Source: a virus. Taken from it: a DNA stretch of 64,000 nt. The DNA lies in IMG/VR virus record IMGVR_UViG_3300027852_000040, positions 1 through 64,000 of that record; one strand, 5' to 3'. The translations under genes and the position numbers were made by a program. Position 1 is the stretch's first letter. Each line of letters opens with the position of its first letter. Below the pieces are notes generated by a model. The model had not been told where the DNA came from and did no database searches. It was given only the letters and a program-made list of their open reading frames with translations. Of this stretch, positions 51,820-59,731 are shown piece after piece.

Positions 51820-53333
51820 ATTATACTCACTTCTCTATCCTTATTTCCTATTAACAAAATCTCCCGCTCATTGCCTACATTCTCACCAATAAGCGCATGA
51901 CTCATAAAAGTGGACCATATATCATCTTTATGTACACTTGTGGCTAAAACTACTCCAGTTTCCCCAAATTCACTTGCTACTTCCCTACTTATTGTCCATG
52001 ATGACAGTGGATTTGATTTAACGATTATTTTATTATTATCTTCATCATCATCATCATCAAAAGATTGAGTTTCAGCTTCAGTGGTGCCTCTATATATAGT
52101 AATATTATCAGTATCAGGAAACATTTGATCTAAATATACACGAGTAAGATCTTTCTGTACCTTAACGTATTCATCTACTTCATTTTTATCATATCCCTTA
52201 TATAATTCATTAATTTCTTCTTCTTGATTCATAACACCACCATGGTGTCGTATTTCTCCACCAAATTGTCTTTTTACTGAATCTTTTAAGAGTAGTGCTA
52301 AATTAGTAGATGAACCAATCTCCCATTCTTTTTTTGATCTTAAATGAAACGCACCAAATTTACTATTATTAATATTTTTATAAAATTCGTCAGTACATTT
52401 TACTATATTCACACTTTTTCTTTCATTTTTCATAACAGCTACTATTTCATCTTTTACATATTTAGATAATTCAATTTTTTTATTCTTATCATATGAATCA
52501 ATCATAGTTTTAATAGTATCTATCGACTCCAATCGTTCATTTACTTGATCTCTTACACCTTTACTTTTATCGTGCATCATTTCATTTAGATCAGATTGTA
52601 TAATTCTTTTAGTTACATTCTTTCTAACATCTTCACTTTCATCTTTCATCATTTTATGTAAACCACTTTGATCAATTCTATCTGTTACTTTTGATCTAAC
52701 CTCTTCACTTTTATCTTTCATTAATTTATGTAAACCGTCTTGATCAATTCTCATTGATACTATAGATCTAACATGCTCACTTTTATCGTTTAACATTTCA
52801 TGTAAACCAGTTTGATCCATTCTTATTGCTATCACTCCTCTAATATCTTCACTTTCATCATTCATCATTTTATATATTCCAGTACGATCAATTTTACTTG
52901 CCACCGTCCCTCTAACATCTTCATTTACATCATTCATCATTTTATGTAAACCATCTTGATCAATTTTTTCCGCTACCACCACTCTAACATCTTTATCTTT
53001 ATCGTTTATCATTTTATGTAAACCAGATTGATCAATTTGTTTTGCTACTGATATTTTAGTATGACCACTTACTCGATCAATCGCTTCATGTAATTGACTT
53101 TGATTTAATTTACCACCAAAAATTAATCTAGCTATCTCATATTTATCCATGTCCCGTAAACTAGGTTGCTTACTATCATCGTCTTTCTCTTCACTTCCAC
53201 TCATGGGATTAACATATCTAACAGCATAAAATGATCCACCTTTACCATGTACAAGTACTTTTTTAGGTACTAATTGGGATGATGATGATGGTTTATCTTT
53301 ATTTTGCTTTTCTATATCTATCTTTATACCCAT
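51816..53333 (-). CDS. Repeat-ADP-ribosyltransferase fusion 5 (8 repeats)
   Basis: 505 residues. Conserved KKVLVHGKGGSFYAVRYV N-terminus, eight 24-residue repeats (IDQDGLHKMMNDVNEDVRGTVA type), and a transferase domain with IYRGTT, SNPLSSWTISREVASEFG and NEREILLIG (ExE). A run of aspartates (about 436-442) lies between the arginine and serine motifs. It has a weak ribosome site (GAGTGATGGGAA) at the end of the 60-residue gene upstream. Confidence 0.82.
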   Translation of the reverse strand: MGIKIDIEKQNKDKPSSSSQLVPKKVLVHGKGGSFYAVRYVNPMSGSEEKDDDSKQPSLRDMDKYEIARLIFGGKLNQSQLHEAIDRVSGHTKISVAKQIDQSGLHKMINDKDKDVRVVVAEKIDQDGLHKMMNDVNEDVRGTVASKIDRTGIYKMMNDESEDIRGVIAIRMDQTGLHEMLNDKSEHVRSIVSMRIDQDGLHKLMKDKSEEVRSKVTDRIDQSGLHKMMKDESEDVRKNVTKRIIQSDLNEMMHDKSKGVRDQVNERLESIDTIKTMIDSYDKNKKIELSKYVKDEIVAVMKNERKSVNIVKCTDEFYKNINNSKFGAFHLRSKKEWEIGSSTNLALLLKDSVKRQFGGEIRHHGGVMNQEEEINELYKGYDKNEVDEYVKVQKDLTRVYLDQMFPDTDNITIYRGTTEAETQSFDDDDDEDNNKIIVKSNPLSSWTISREVASEFGETGVVLATSVHKDDIWSTFMSHALIGENVGNEREILLIGNKDREVSII

Positions 53334-53339
53334 TTCCCA

Positions 53340-53522
53340 TCACTCTTTACTTATACGTATTGGTTTAACCAATCCCTTAATTGTAATTTCGTTAGTACTT
53401 TTACTTTTCCTCACTTCCTTCTCTTTACTTTCAGTTTTACTCTCCTCTTTAGTATCCTCTTTACGACCAGCCTTTATCCAATCCGCACTTTTATCATTTA
53501 AATCTAATATTATTGTTTTCAT
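53340..53522 (-). CDS. Small charged protein at head of ADP-ribosyltransferase operon
   Basis: 60 residues: MKTIILDLNDKSADWIKAGR, a Lys/Glu-rich middle and a KGLVKPIRISKE end. GGGAGGTGAGTATAATATG is an excellent start. That start region also encodes, in another frame, the terminal residues IIGNKDREVSII typical of the transferase genes, so the gene arose next to a lost transferase copy. Function unknown. Confidence 0.65.
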   Translation of the reverse strand: MKTIILDLNDKSADWIKAGRKEDTKEESKTESKEKEVRKSKSTNEITIKGLVKPIRISKE

Positions 53523-53560
53523 ATTATACTCACCTCCCTATCCTTGTTTCCAATTATAAA
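53519..53560 (-). pseudogene. Remnant 3' end of an ADP-ribosyltransferase gene
   Basis: On the minus strand, FIIGNKDREVSII and a TGA stop can be read in frame, the same tail as the intact copies (GNKDREVxxI). It overlaps the last codons of the folE fusion and ends in the ATGA that starts the 60-residue gene. Only about 13 codons survive, indicating deletion of a sixth copy or recombination at the conserved tail. Confidence 0.65.
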
Positions 53561-54387
53561 CATATACTCAAGAACTCATCCCGTAAACTATGTTCTTCAA
53601 ATACTCCACGAATTGCAGATGTATTAATGCCTGCCCCCAATTTTTTAATTCCTCTCATTCTCATACAATCATGTGCACCATTTACTAGTACCATTACACC
53701 CTGTGGTTGAATCCAGTGCATTAATGTATCAGCTAACACATTAGTAAACTCTTCTTGTGTAACTGGTTTAGTCGCCAATATATCAACTATTCTCTGATAC
53801 TTAGATGTTCCAATAATGTATTTCCCGGGAACTACCCCAATTTTAACATCTAATTCAACTGGTAACAAATGATGTGGACATAATGTAAAAGAGTGAGTAT
53901 TAGCGGTAATAAGTTCATCTCCAGTAGATGTAAATAGTTCAATTACTTCTTCTATTTCTATATCCACATTTTTACCAATTCCACATATTTCTAAATATGC
54001 TCTACTGAAGCGTTTAGGTGTATCAATTAGATGATTGTATATATCCATCTTATTATCATTAACATCATCACCATATATAGCAGTTAATATATTTTTTGCT
54101 GCACTTTCCAATAAATGTAATGAATTTTTAATTTCATTACCATTCACATACATATGTGCAATTCTATGACAATCTCTACATAATAATACCATATCATCTA
54201 ATTTAATTGGATTATCTACCTTCCTATGTAAAATTAACTTATCTAAAAAAGCTTCTTCTCCACAATTCATACATTTATTTCCATATACTTCACAAAGATT
54301 AGATCTAAATTCAGATAATGGGATTTTTTTAAGATTTATATTATTATTATTATCAATATCATTTGTACTATTATCACTACTAATCAT
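53554..54387 (-). CDS. folE: GTP cyclohydrolase I with N-terminal HNH-like domain
   Basis: 277 residues. C-terminal FolE: zinc ligands C170 (LCPHHLLP) and C241 (AHDCM), GTSKYQRIVDIL at 193-204, and RMRGIKK. It converts GTP to dihydroneopterin triphosphate, first step to preQ0. Residues 39-78 form an HNH-like zinc module: C39-x2-C42, H54, C70-x2-C73-H74, H78. The usual HH is LHR and the usual N is D65, so it may be degenerate. A fused HNH module on FolE is unusual. Confidence 0.85.
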   Translation of the reverse strand: MISSDNSTNDIDNNNNINLKKIPLSEFRSNLCEVYGNKCMNCGEEAFLDKLILHRKVDNPIKLDDMVLLCRDCHRIAHMYVNGNEIKNSLHLLESAAKNILTAIYGDDVNDNKMDIYNHLIDTPKRFSRAYLEICGIGKNVDIEIEEVIELFTSTGDELITANTHSFTLCPHHLLPVELDVKIGVVPGKYIIGTSKYQRIVDILATKPVTQEEFTNVLADTLMHWIQPQGVMVLVNGAHDCMRMRGIKKLGAGINTSAIRGVFEEHSLRDEFLSICL

Positions 54388-54461
54388 TTAACTTCTCCTT
54401 TATATAAATTAACATAAGAATGCATATAAAAGAAAATCAATGCATTCAATTTAAATCTCAC

Positions 54462-54872
54462 TTACAACTTTTTTACCACAAAATTCTTATATCTACCATT
54501 TTCTCCAGCAGTCTCTCCTAAGAATTTTATTCCCACTACATCTCCGGGTACAACTTCTTGTGAATCCATCTCATTTACAATTACAGTTGTTCCCCATACT
54601 GAAAACTTTTTACCATCACCTGATTGAATAGTATAAACGTTTTGATTATACTTACCAATTCCAACTTCAGATTTAACTAGCAATCCAGTAATCTGATCGC
54701 CAACTTCTCTAAATATGAAATTCTCTGGATAATCAGTAACAGTTACATCCTCATCCATTTTCTTCTCAAGTTCAGCTAATTTTGCCAATACATCCGGCGA
54801 TAGTTTTGTAGAACCACCCAAATCATCCATTATACTATCAACAGACATTTCATCATTTTTTGTTTTTACCAT
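54462..54872 (-). CDS. OB-fold single-stranded DNA-binding-like protein
   Basis: 136 residues. The second half has GDQITGLLVKSEVGIGKYNQN, VYTIQSGDGKKFSVWGTTVI and VVPGDVVGIKFLGET, the strand pattern of a small OB fold as in phage SSB-like proteins. The N-terminus is a short helix region. AAAGGAGGTGAAC gives a strong start, suggesting high expression. Confidence 0.7.
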   Translation of the reverse strand: MVKTKNDEMSVDSIMDDLGGSTKLSPDVLAKLAELEKKMDEDVTVTDYPENFIFREVGDQITGLLVKSEVGIGKYNQNVYTIQSGDGKKFSVWGTTVIVNEMDSQEVVPGDVVGIKFLGETAGENGRYKNFVVKKL

Positions 54873-54894
54873 TTATTTGTTCACCTCCTTTATA

Positions 54895-54928
54895 TTACAT
54901 CTTGTAGTATATTTCAATCTTTTGTTCT
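54895..54928 (-). promoter_or_regulatory. Recurrent minus-strand promoter motif, short copy 5
   Basis: Minus-strand reading ACAAAAGATTGAAATATACT, followed 18 bases later by AAAGGAGG. It lacks the long AT run of the other copies, so CAAAAGATTGAAATAT is the invariant part. Confidence 0.65.
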
Positions 54929-54938
54929 TGTTTTTATT

Positions 54939-56381
54939 TTATATACTATTATTGTTAATATTAATATCATTAACACCATTATTTAGTGTTATCAGTGGAT
55001 CAACTTTACCATTTCGTTCAAATGCGATCCTTCTCATGTAACAAGGTCCACAATTTCCACAAATATGAGTACCTTTATCACTTTTACCATCACTACCGCT
55101 TTCATAACATGACCATGTAAGATGATATGGAACTTTAAGTCTCAATCCGATTCTAACTATATCATGTTTCATACAATTCTTTAAAGGATTTTCGATAATT
55201 ACATGATTTCCCATATTCGTAACATTTCCCATTAATTTATTGAACTTTATAAAAAAATTCTCTTCATTATCACTATAACTCCCACTTTCTTCCAAATTTA
55301 CTCCAGTTGATATTACATCATATTTGTGTGATTCAGTAAATGCAATTGCAACAGATAACATTACAGTGTTTCGTGCTGGCACCCATTCCATAGCTTTCTC
55401 CGTACCTTTTATTCCAGATGCAATTTTACTATCTGGATCGAGTAACGTGCTCCCACCGATATTTTTATACAGGGAAGTCATATTGATTATGTGCAGTTTA
55501 CAGTTGTAATATTGAGCAATTTTCTTAATTCTATCAAGTTCTCTACTTTCTGCTTTACATCCATATGTAAAATGTAATAAGTCTACAGTTTGATACTTTA
55601 ACTTTTGTATACCAATTACTGTTGTTGAATCTAATCCTGCTGAAGCAATTACTAGGCATTTTTGGTCCTTAGTATTAACTTCTGGTATTAATGACATTCT
55701 TCCACTTACACCAGCAGATGTTAGTCTTATCATCTCATATGGTCCTACTTCCAGTGGTTTATTGATAGTACTTTTAAACAATGGACTCAAGTATTCTTCA
55801 AGACTGGAATAGTAAATTGCCTCATCATTTTCATATATATAAATTGGTTTAAAATTATTCACTAATACTAAAGTACGTGGATCATCCACATTCCATATAG
55901 ATAAGGCAAATCCACTATCAAGGTGTCCTATAGTTTCATCTACACCAACTTTATCAACTAATTCACATATAACAGATGTATCAATTTTAGATTGTGGATG
56001 TAAGTCAAATGCTCGACATAATTCATCATCATTGGAAATTATTCCATTAAATGCAATAACTGTATCCCTAGAATTAGATATAAAAGGTGAATAATCATTC
56101 ATATCATCTCCACACATAATTTCAGTGGTAGGAACTGCTCGACAGTTTCCCATAAACATATCTCCATCATTACAACGATTTTTTATTATATTATCAATTG
56201 CACTAAAGTCATTCATATCTACGTTTATGATTTTTAAAAATCCTTCTCTTTTCATGTCAATGTGAACGATTCCATTCGCATCCATTCCCCGAGCCCGTGA
56301 CAATTTAAAGATTTGTTCAAAATTACGAGATCGTTTAAATTTCTCTACATCTTTTATAATAACTCCAAATATACTACACAT
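54939..56381 (-). CDS. Glutamine amidotransferase-QueC fusion
   Basis: 480 residues. The start must be ATG 56381, since the class II amidotransferase needs cysteine directly after methionine (MCSIFGVI); TAGGAGT stands upstream. Residues 1-210 are the GATase (GNCRAVPTTE, AFNGIISNDDEL). Residues 240-480 are QueC: ASAGLDSTT ATP loop, TWSCY and HICGNCGPCYMRR zinc site. QueC makes preQ0; GATase-QueC fusions are known to convert preQ0 to archaeosine (G+), in archaeal tRNA or in phage DNA. Confidence 0.9.
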   Translation of the reverse strand: MCSIFGVIIKDVEKFKRSRNFEQIFKLSRARGMDANGIVHIDMKREGFLKIINVDMNDFSAIDNIIKNRCNDGDMFMGNCRAVPTTEIMCGDDMNDYSPFISNSRDTVIAFNGIISNDDELCRAFDLHPQSKIDTSVICELVDKVGVDETIGHLDSGFALSIWNVDDPRTLVLVNNFKPIYIYENDEAIYYSSLEEYLSPLFKSTINKPLEVGPYEMIRLTSAGVSGRMSLIPEVNTKDQKCLVIASAGLDSTTVIGIQKLKYQTVDLLHFTYGCKAESRELDRIKKIAQYYNCKLHIINMTSLYKNIGGSTLLDPDSKIASGIKGTEKAMEWVPARNTVMLSVAIAFTESHKYDVISTGVNLEESGSYSDNEENFFIKFNKLMGNVTNMGNHVIIENPLKNCMKHDIVRIGLRLKVPYHLTWSCYESGSDGKSDKGTHICGNCGPCYMRRIAFERNGKVDPLITLNNGVNDININNNSI

Positions 56382-56400
56382 TTTTATGTTACTCCTATAT

Positions 56401-56778
56401 TTATCTATGTGGAATTTTATCGTCTTCCATTGCACCCTTTCTTCTATCTATAATATACGGTACCGATAATTTATTTTCGTATATTATTTTACAAAATTCA
56501 ACTATATCATTAGACATTACCGTAATAACTTCTCTCTTACCTTTAATTCTATATTTAAGGATACTAATGCTACTTGTATGAATAATTAAAGGATAAAATA
56601 AAGGAGTTAACTTTCTAACCACATATTTAGCTCTTCCATTGCTACTAAACTTTTTATCCAATTCACCTAAATACGGTACATTTAGATATACATTCATATC
56701 AGTATATACCGGACATCCCCGATGTTTACCAACTGTGGTATGTTTATTTTTCTTATAGAATGTTATTTTAGTTGCCAT
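56401..56778 (-). CDS. Unknown protein in deazaguanine operon
   Basis: 125 residues, basic, mixed alpha/beta (GKHRGCPVYTDMNVYLNVPY, YRIKGKREVITVMSND). No family recognised. Lies between the QueC fusion and a DUF1599-like gene, so a role in nucleotide modification is possible. Confidence 0.6.
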   Translation of the reverse strand: MATKITFYKKNKHTTVGKHRGCPVYTDMNVYLNVPYLGELDKKFSSNGRAKYVVRKLTPLFYPLIIHTSSISILKYRIKGKREVITVMSNDIVEFCKIIYENKLSVPYIIDRRKGAMEDDKIPHR

Positions 56779-56817
56779 GTTTATATCTCTTATATGTTGT
56801 TTAAATGTTTTCCTCTA

Positions 56818-57192
56818 TTACCATGCCATTGTTAAAGTATAATCTGAAATCTCCGTCTCATTATCTTCATCATCATTTATAAAATCATCCAAGTTTAACT
56901 GCTCACCATTTCTCATATTATACGATTCATCTCTAATATAATATAACATTAGCAATCCGTAATTTATTAAATCCATTACTGTATCTTCCACTGTTTCATT
57001 TACTTCTATACTATTATCAACTGTATCATTATCCCAAACTAGTGACTTTATCCGACTGACTTTATCGTAAATGTGTACAAATAAACCTTTATTTCCCAAA
57101 TTAAACACAGTATCCTTATAAGTCTTATTCTTAGTACACATTAAATCTAAGCAGTCATTTGTTAAATATTCCATAACTTTTCTATTAACCAT
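56818..57192 (-). CDS. DUF1599/Nmad1-like protein (nucleotide-modification-associated)
   Basis: 124 residues. KNKTYKDTVFNLGNKGLFVH, DKVSRIKSLVW and EVNETVEDTVMDLINYGLL follow the all-helical pattern of the nucleotide modification associated domain 1, related to MazG-like folds. In phages this domain sits with modified-base genes, as here beside queE. GGTGGTGAG precedes the ATG. Its biochemical role is not established. Confidence 0.65.
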   Translation of the reverse strand: MVNRKVMEYLTNDCLDLMCTKNKTYKDTVFNLGNKGLFVHIYDKVSRIKSLVWDNDTVDNSIEVNETVEDTVMDLINYGLLMLYYIRDESYNMRNGEQLNLDDFINDDEDNETEISDYTLTMAW

Positions 57193-57209
57193 TTACACTC
57201 ACCACCCAT

Positions 57210-57842
57210 TTACATAACATTTGACACTTTATGCAACTGTACTCCAACTCTTATATCGTATCCAGAATTAATTACCAGTTTTATTAATAAATTCAATCTT
57301 TCTCTAAATTCAACATTATCCCAAGCATTGTTAAAGTATATTTTATGTAATCTCATATTAGTGAAATTATCTTTAATAAAATTAATCGACCACTCAAAAT
57401 CTTCAACATTTGAAATTATGAACTTATATTCTCTATCAATTGAACTTACTTGATTTAAAATTTTATCATTAAAGTGCCCAACCATTTTAGAACTTGGTGT
57501 CTTAATGTCAACTGTATAGTGTATACCATCTATCTTTGGTAACATCATTGTTCCATTTGTTTCAATATTTACAGTGTATTCATTAATCTTTAATAATACT
57601 ATTAAAGTTCTAATATCAGCATGAATTAACGGCTCTCCACCGGTTATAGTGATATATTTACAATTAAAAGTTTTAATATTATCCATAATCTCAAATACAT
57701 CCATCTCCGTGGATTTCGGTGGATTCTTAGTATCACACCACTTACACTTCAAATTACATCCATCCAAACGTATAAATGTACAAATTCTACCAATATTTGA
57801 CCCCTCACCCTGTATACTTTTAAATATTTCATTTACTTTCAT
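57210..57842 (-). CDS. queE: 7-carboxy-7-deazaguanine synthase
   Basis: 210 residues. FKSIQGEGSNIGR, the cluster motif CNLKCKWC (C29, C33, C36), ITGGEPLIH, and NIETNGTM are diagnostic of QueE. It turns carboxy-tetrahydropterin into CDG by radical-SAM ring contraction. Third step of the preQ0 pathway encoded here. A weak ribosome site (GGTACACAT) precedes the start. Confidence 0.93.
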   Translation of the reverse strand: MKVNEIFKSIQGEGSNIGRICTFIRLDGCNLKCKWCDTKNPPKSTEMDVFEIMDNIKTFNCKYITITGGEPLIHADIRTLIVLLKINEYTVNIETNGTMMLPKIDGIHYTVDIKTPSSKMVGHFNDKILNQVSSIDREYKFIISNVEDFEWSINFIKDNFTNMRLHKIYFNNAWDNVEFRERLNLLIKLVINSGYDIRVGVQLHKVSNVM

Positions 57843-57858
57843 GTATGTGTACCAATTT

Positions 57859-58401
57859 TTATATTTTAATTAAATTATTCAATCTTATACGGTTATAAAC
57901 AATATTAGAAATTTCTTCTAATCTTAAATTCATATCAGAATGTACAACATATATAGTATCATCTAATAAGAATACTTTTATCATTGATTGTACTCTTTGC
58001 CTTCTTTCTTCACCCAAAACTCTTTCACCATTATCTACTATTGGTTGACTTTTATCCACATCAGTATAAAATGTTAAATCATATTTAGGTTTAAATAGAT
58101 TAAACAATTTATTACACTTTTCAGTATCAGAAGGATATTCTAGGGCAGTATAAACTTTCGTTAATCGTAAATCACTATCCGTCACAAATCCATTCTTTCC
58201 CCAATCTACAGCTTTATATATAGCCTCTACTTCTTTTTGATATTGTTTACATAATAGTTGCGGTTGTGTAAATTCGACCCCATCTCTAATATATTTAGCT
58301 GCAAGCTCATCTACATATACTAAATCATACTTTTCAGCAATCTTTTTAGCAATTATAGTTTTCCCAGTACTCGAAGCACCAAGCATTGAAACTTTTAACA
58401 T
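57859..58401 (-). CDS. NadR-like P-loop kinase (AAA_28 family)
   Basis: 180 residues from ATG 58401, behind GGTGGAAAA in the queD 3' end; an upstream ATG at 58425 would overlap queD. P-loop GASSTGKT, then VDELAAKYIRDG and FVTDSDLRLTKVY, the ATP/nucleotide kinase pattern related to NadR ribosylnicotinamide kinase. It could phosphorylate a nucleoside or serve NAD supply; NAD is the transferases' substrate, an interesting but unproven link. Confidence 0.65.
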   Translation of the reverse strand: MLKVSMLGASSTGKTIIAKKIAEKYDLVYVDELAAKYIRDGVEFTQPQLLCKQYQKEVEAIYKAVDWGKNGFVTDSDLRLTKVYTALEYPSDTEKCNKLFNLFKPKYDLTFYTDVDKSQPIVDNGERVLGEERRQRVQSMIKVFLLDDTIYVVHSDMNLRLEEISNIVYNRIRLNNLIKI

Positions 58402-58402
58402 A

Positions 58403-58801
58403 TTATTTTCCACCATATTCTCCACATTTTATCTTAACAATAGCAGTAGATTTTTCTGTTTCATTTACTGATATTGTAACAATTTTATTATCAGATTTTA
58501 ATTCATTTACTATATTTACACAAATATGTTCAGCCATTATTTCAGCAGTTGGATTTACATTCATTATAATATCATTTAAATGTGCATGATCGTATATGTT
58601 AACTATTTCATCTATTTTCTTAAAATCCATTACCATACCAACTGTATTTAATTCATCTGTTACAATATGAACACTTATCTTATAATTATGTCCATGTAAA
58701 TTGTTACATTTACTATCATATGGTAAATCTAACTTATGACTAGCTGAAACTGTAATTTCTCTTTTAACTTCATATTGTTTATTTCTTTCAATTGTATTCA
58801 T
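58403..58801 (-). CDS. queD: 6-carboxy-tetrahydropterin synthase
   Basis: 132 residues. Zinc ligands H22 (SASHKL), H36 and H38 (LHGHNY), catalytic C32, and DHAHLND (D71, H72). It converts dihydroneopterin triphosphate to CPH4, the second step of preQ0 synthesis. AGGAGGAG precedes the ATG. Confidence 0.93.
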   Translation of the reverse strand: MNTIERNKQYEVKREITVSASHKLDLPYDSKCNNLHGHNYKISVHIVTDELNTVGMVMDFKKIDEIVNIYDHAHLNDIIMNVNPTAEIMAEHICVNIVNELKSDNKIVTISVNETEKSTAIVKIKCGEYGGK

Positions 58802-58810
58802 TTTACCCCA

Positions 58811-59056
58811 CTACTCCTCCTCTTTACTAAATTCATCTACCAACATTCTAATTAATTTAGTTGTATCTGAAGGATGCAATTTATATAATAACTTCATTAC
58901 TTCAAATATTTCACTATACCGTGGTACATATCTAAATGGTCGATTTAATCCTTTCAATTTAAAGTATATCGTAACAATTTTCCCACGCCGCATATAAAAC
59001 TGGTCATCTTCTATGACAATTTTCTCTATAGCCTTTTGATATCCATTTTGTTTCAT
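58811..59056 (-). CDS. Small protein of unknown function
   Basis: 81 residues, basic first half (FYMRRGKIVTIYFKLKGLNRP) and helical second half. AGGTGAAT upstream. No family recognised; operon position links it to nucleotide metabolism. Confidence 0.6.
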   Translation of the reverse strand: MKQNGYQKAIEKIVIEDDQFYMRRGKIVTIYFKLKGLNRPFRYVPRYSEIFEVMKLLYKLHPSDTTKLIRMLVDEFSKEEE

Positions 59057-59073
59057 GTTATATATTCACCTAC

Positions 59074-59541
59074 TTAATCCATTCTATTCTGATTGTGTCC
59101 ATTATATGAACAATATGAATTTGCATGATAGAATATTATTTGAGCAATTCTGCTATCTTTTTTCACTAAAATTTCTTGATTATTACTATTATGTAAAACA
59201 AAACTAATTATTCCACGATAACCAGAATCATATACTCCCGCAGATAATAATACACCTTTATCACTTATAGATGACCTTATATGTATTACACCAAAAGCAT
59301 CTTTAGGTATATCAACCACTTCATTACATTTAGCTCTTCTCCAACTATGTGGATAAATTATTACATCATCATTAACAGTCACATCTATACCAACTTGTTG
59401 TATTTCAGTAAATGTAGATGGTATGAGTATTTCTCTAACTATCACATCTCTTGGGTTTAAGTTTGCACCCTTATTTGGTCTCACATAATCGATGTTTTTG
59501 AGTAATTTAGTCCATATTTTTTCCATTTCACTATTTTTCAT
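59074..59541 (-). CDS. dUTPase/dCTP deaminase-family protein
   Basis: 155 residues. IHIRSSISDKG (motif 2), AGVYDSGYRG (motif 3, catalytic-type D), KKDSRIAQIIFY (motif 4) and a C-terminal YNGHNQNR (motif 5-like flap) fit a trimeric dUTPase. It would remove dUTP and supply dUMP to ThyA. The Dcd at 1506 is the partner. Confidence 0.82.
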   Translation of the reverse strand: MKNSEMEKIWTKLLKNIDYVRPNKGANLNPRDVIVREILIPSTFTEIQQVGIDVTVNDDVIIYPHSWRRAKCNEVVDIPKDAFGVIHIRSSISDKGVLLSAGVYDSGYRGIISFVLHNSNNQEILVKKDSRIAQIIFYHANSYCSYNGHNQNRMD

Positions 59542-59607
59542 TTATCATTCCTCTTTTCTATATTCAATATATCTATCCTTCATATATATAATTTTAACCT
59601 TTAATCA

Positions 59608-59727
59608 TTACCAATAACGTGCTTCATAATTAAGTCTATCTTTTTCCCTACACTTCGGACATAAACCAAAAAATCCACCCAATTCATGTGAATCGACAAA
59701 TCTCCTTAAACAATTTCTACATATCAT
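59608..59727 (-). CDS. Zinc-ribbon minigene, 39 residues
   Basis: MICRNCLRRFVDSHELGGFF then GLCPKCREKDRLNYEARYW. Two CxxC pairs make a rubredoxin/zinc-ribbon knuckle. AAGGAGATGAAAAA stands before the ATG, and the gene fills the gap between nrdD and the dUTPase-like gene. Possibly a regulator or a NrdD accessory; unknown. Confidence 0.65.
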   Translation of the reverse strand: MICRNCLRRFVDSHELGGFFGLCPKCREKDRLNYEARYW

Positions 59728-59731
59728 TTTT

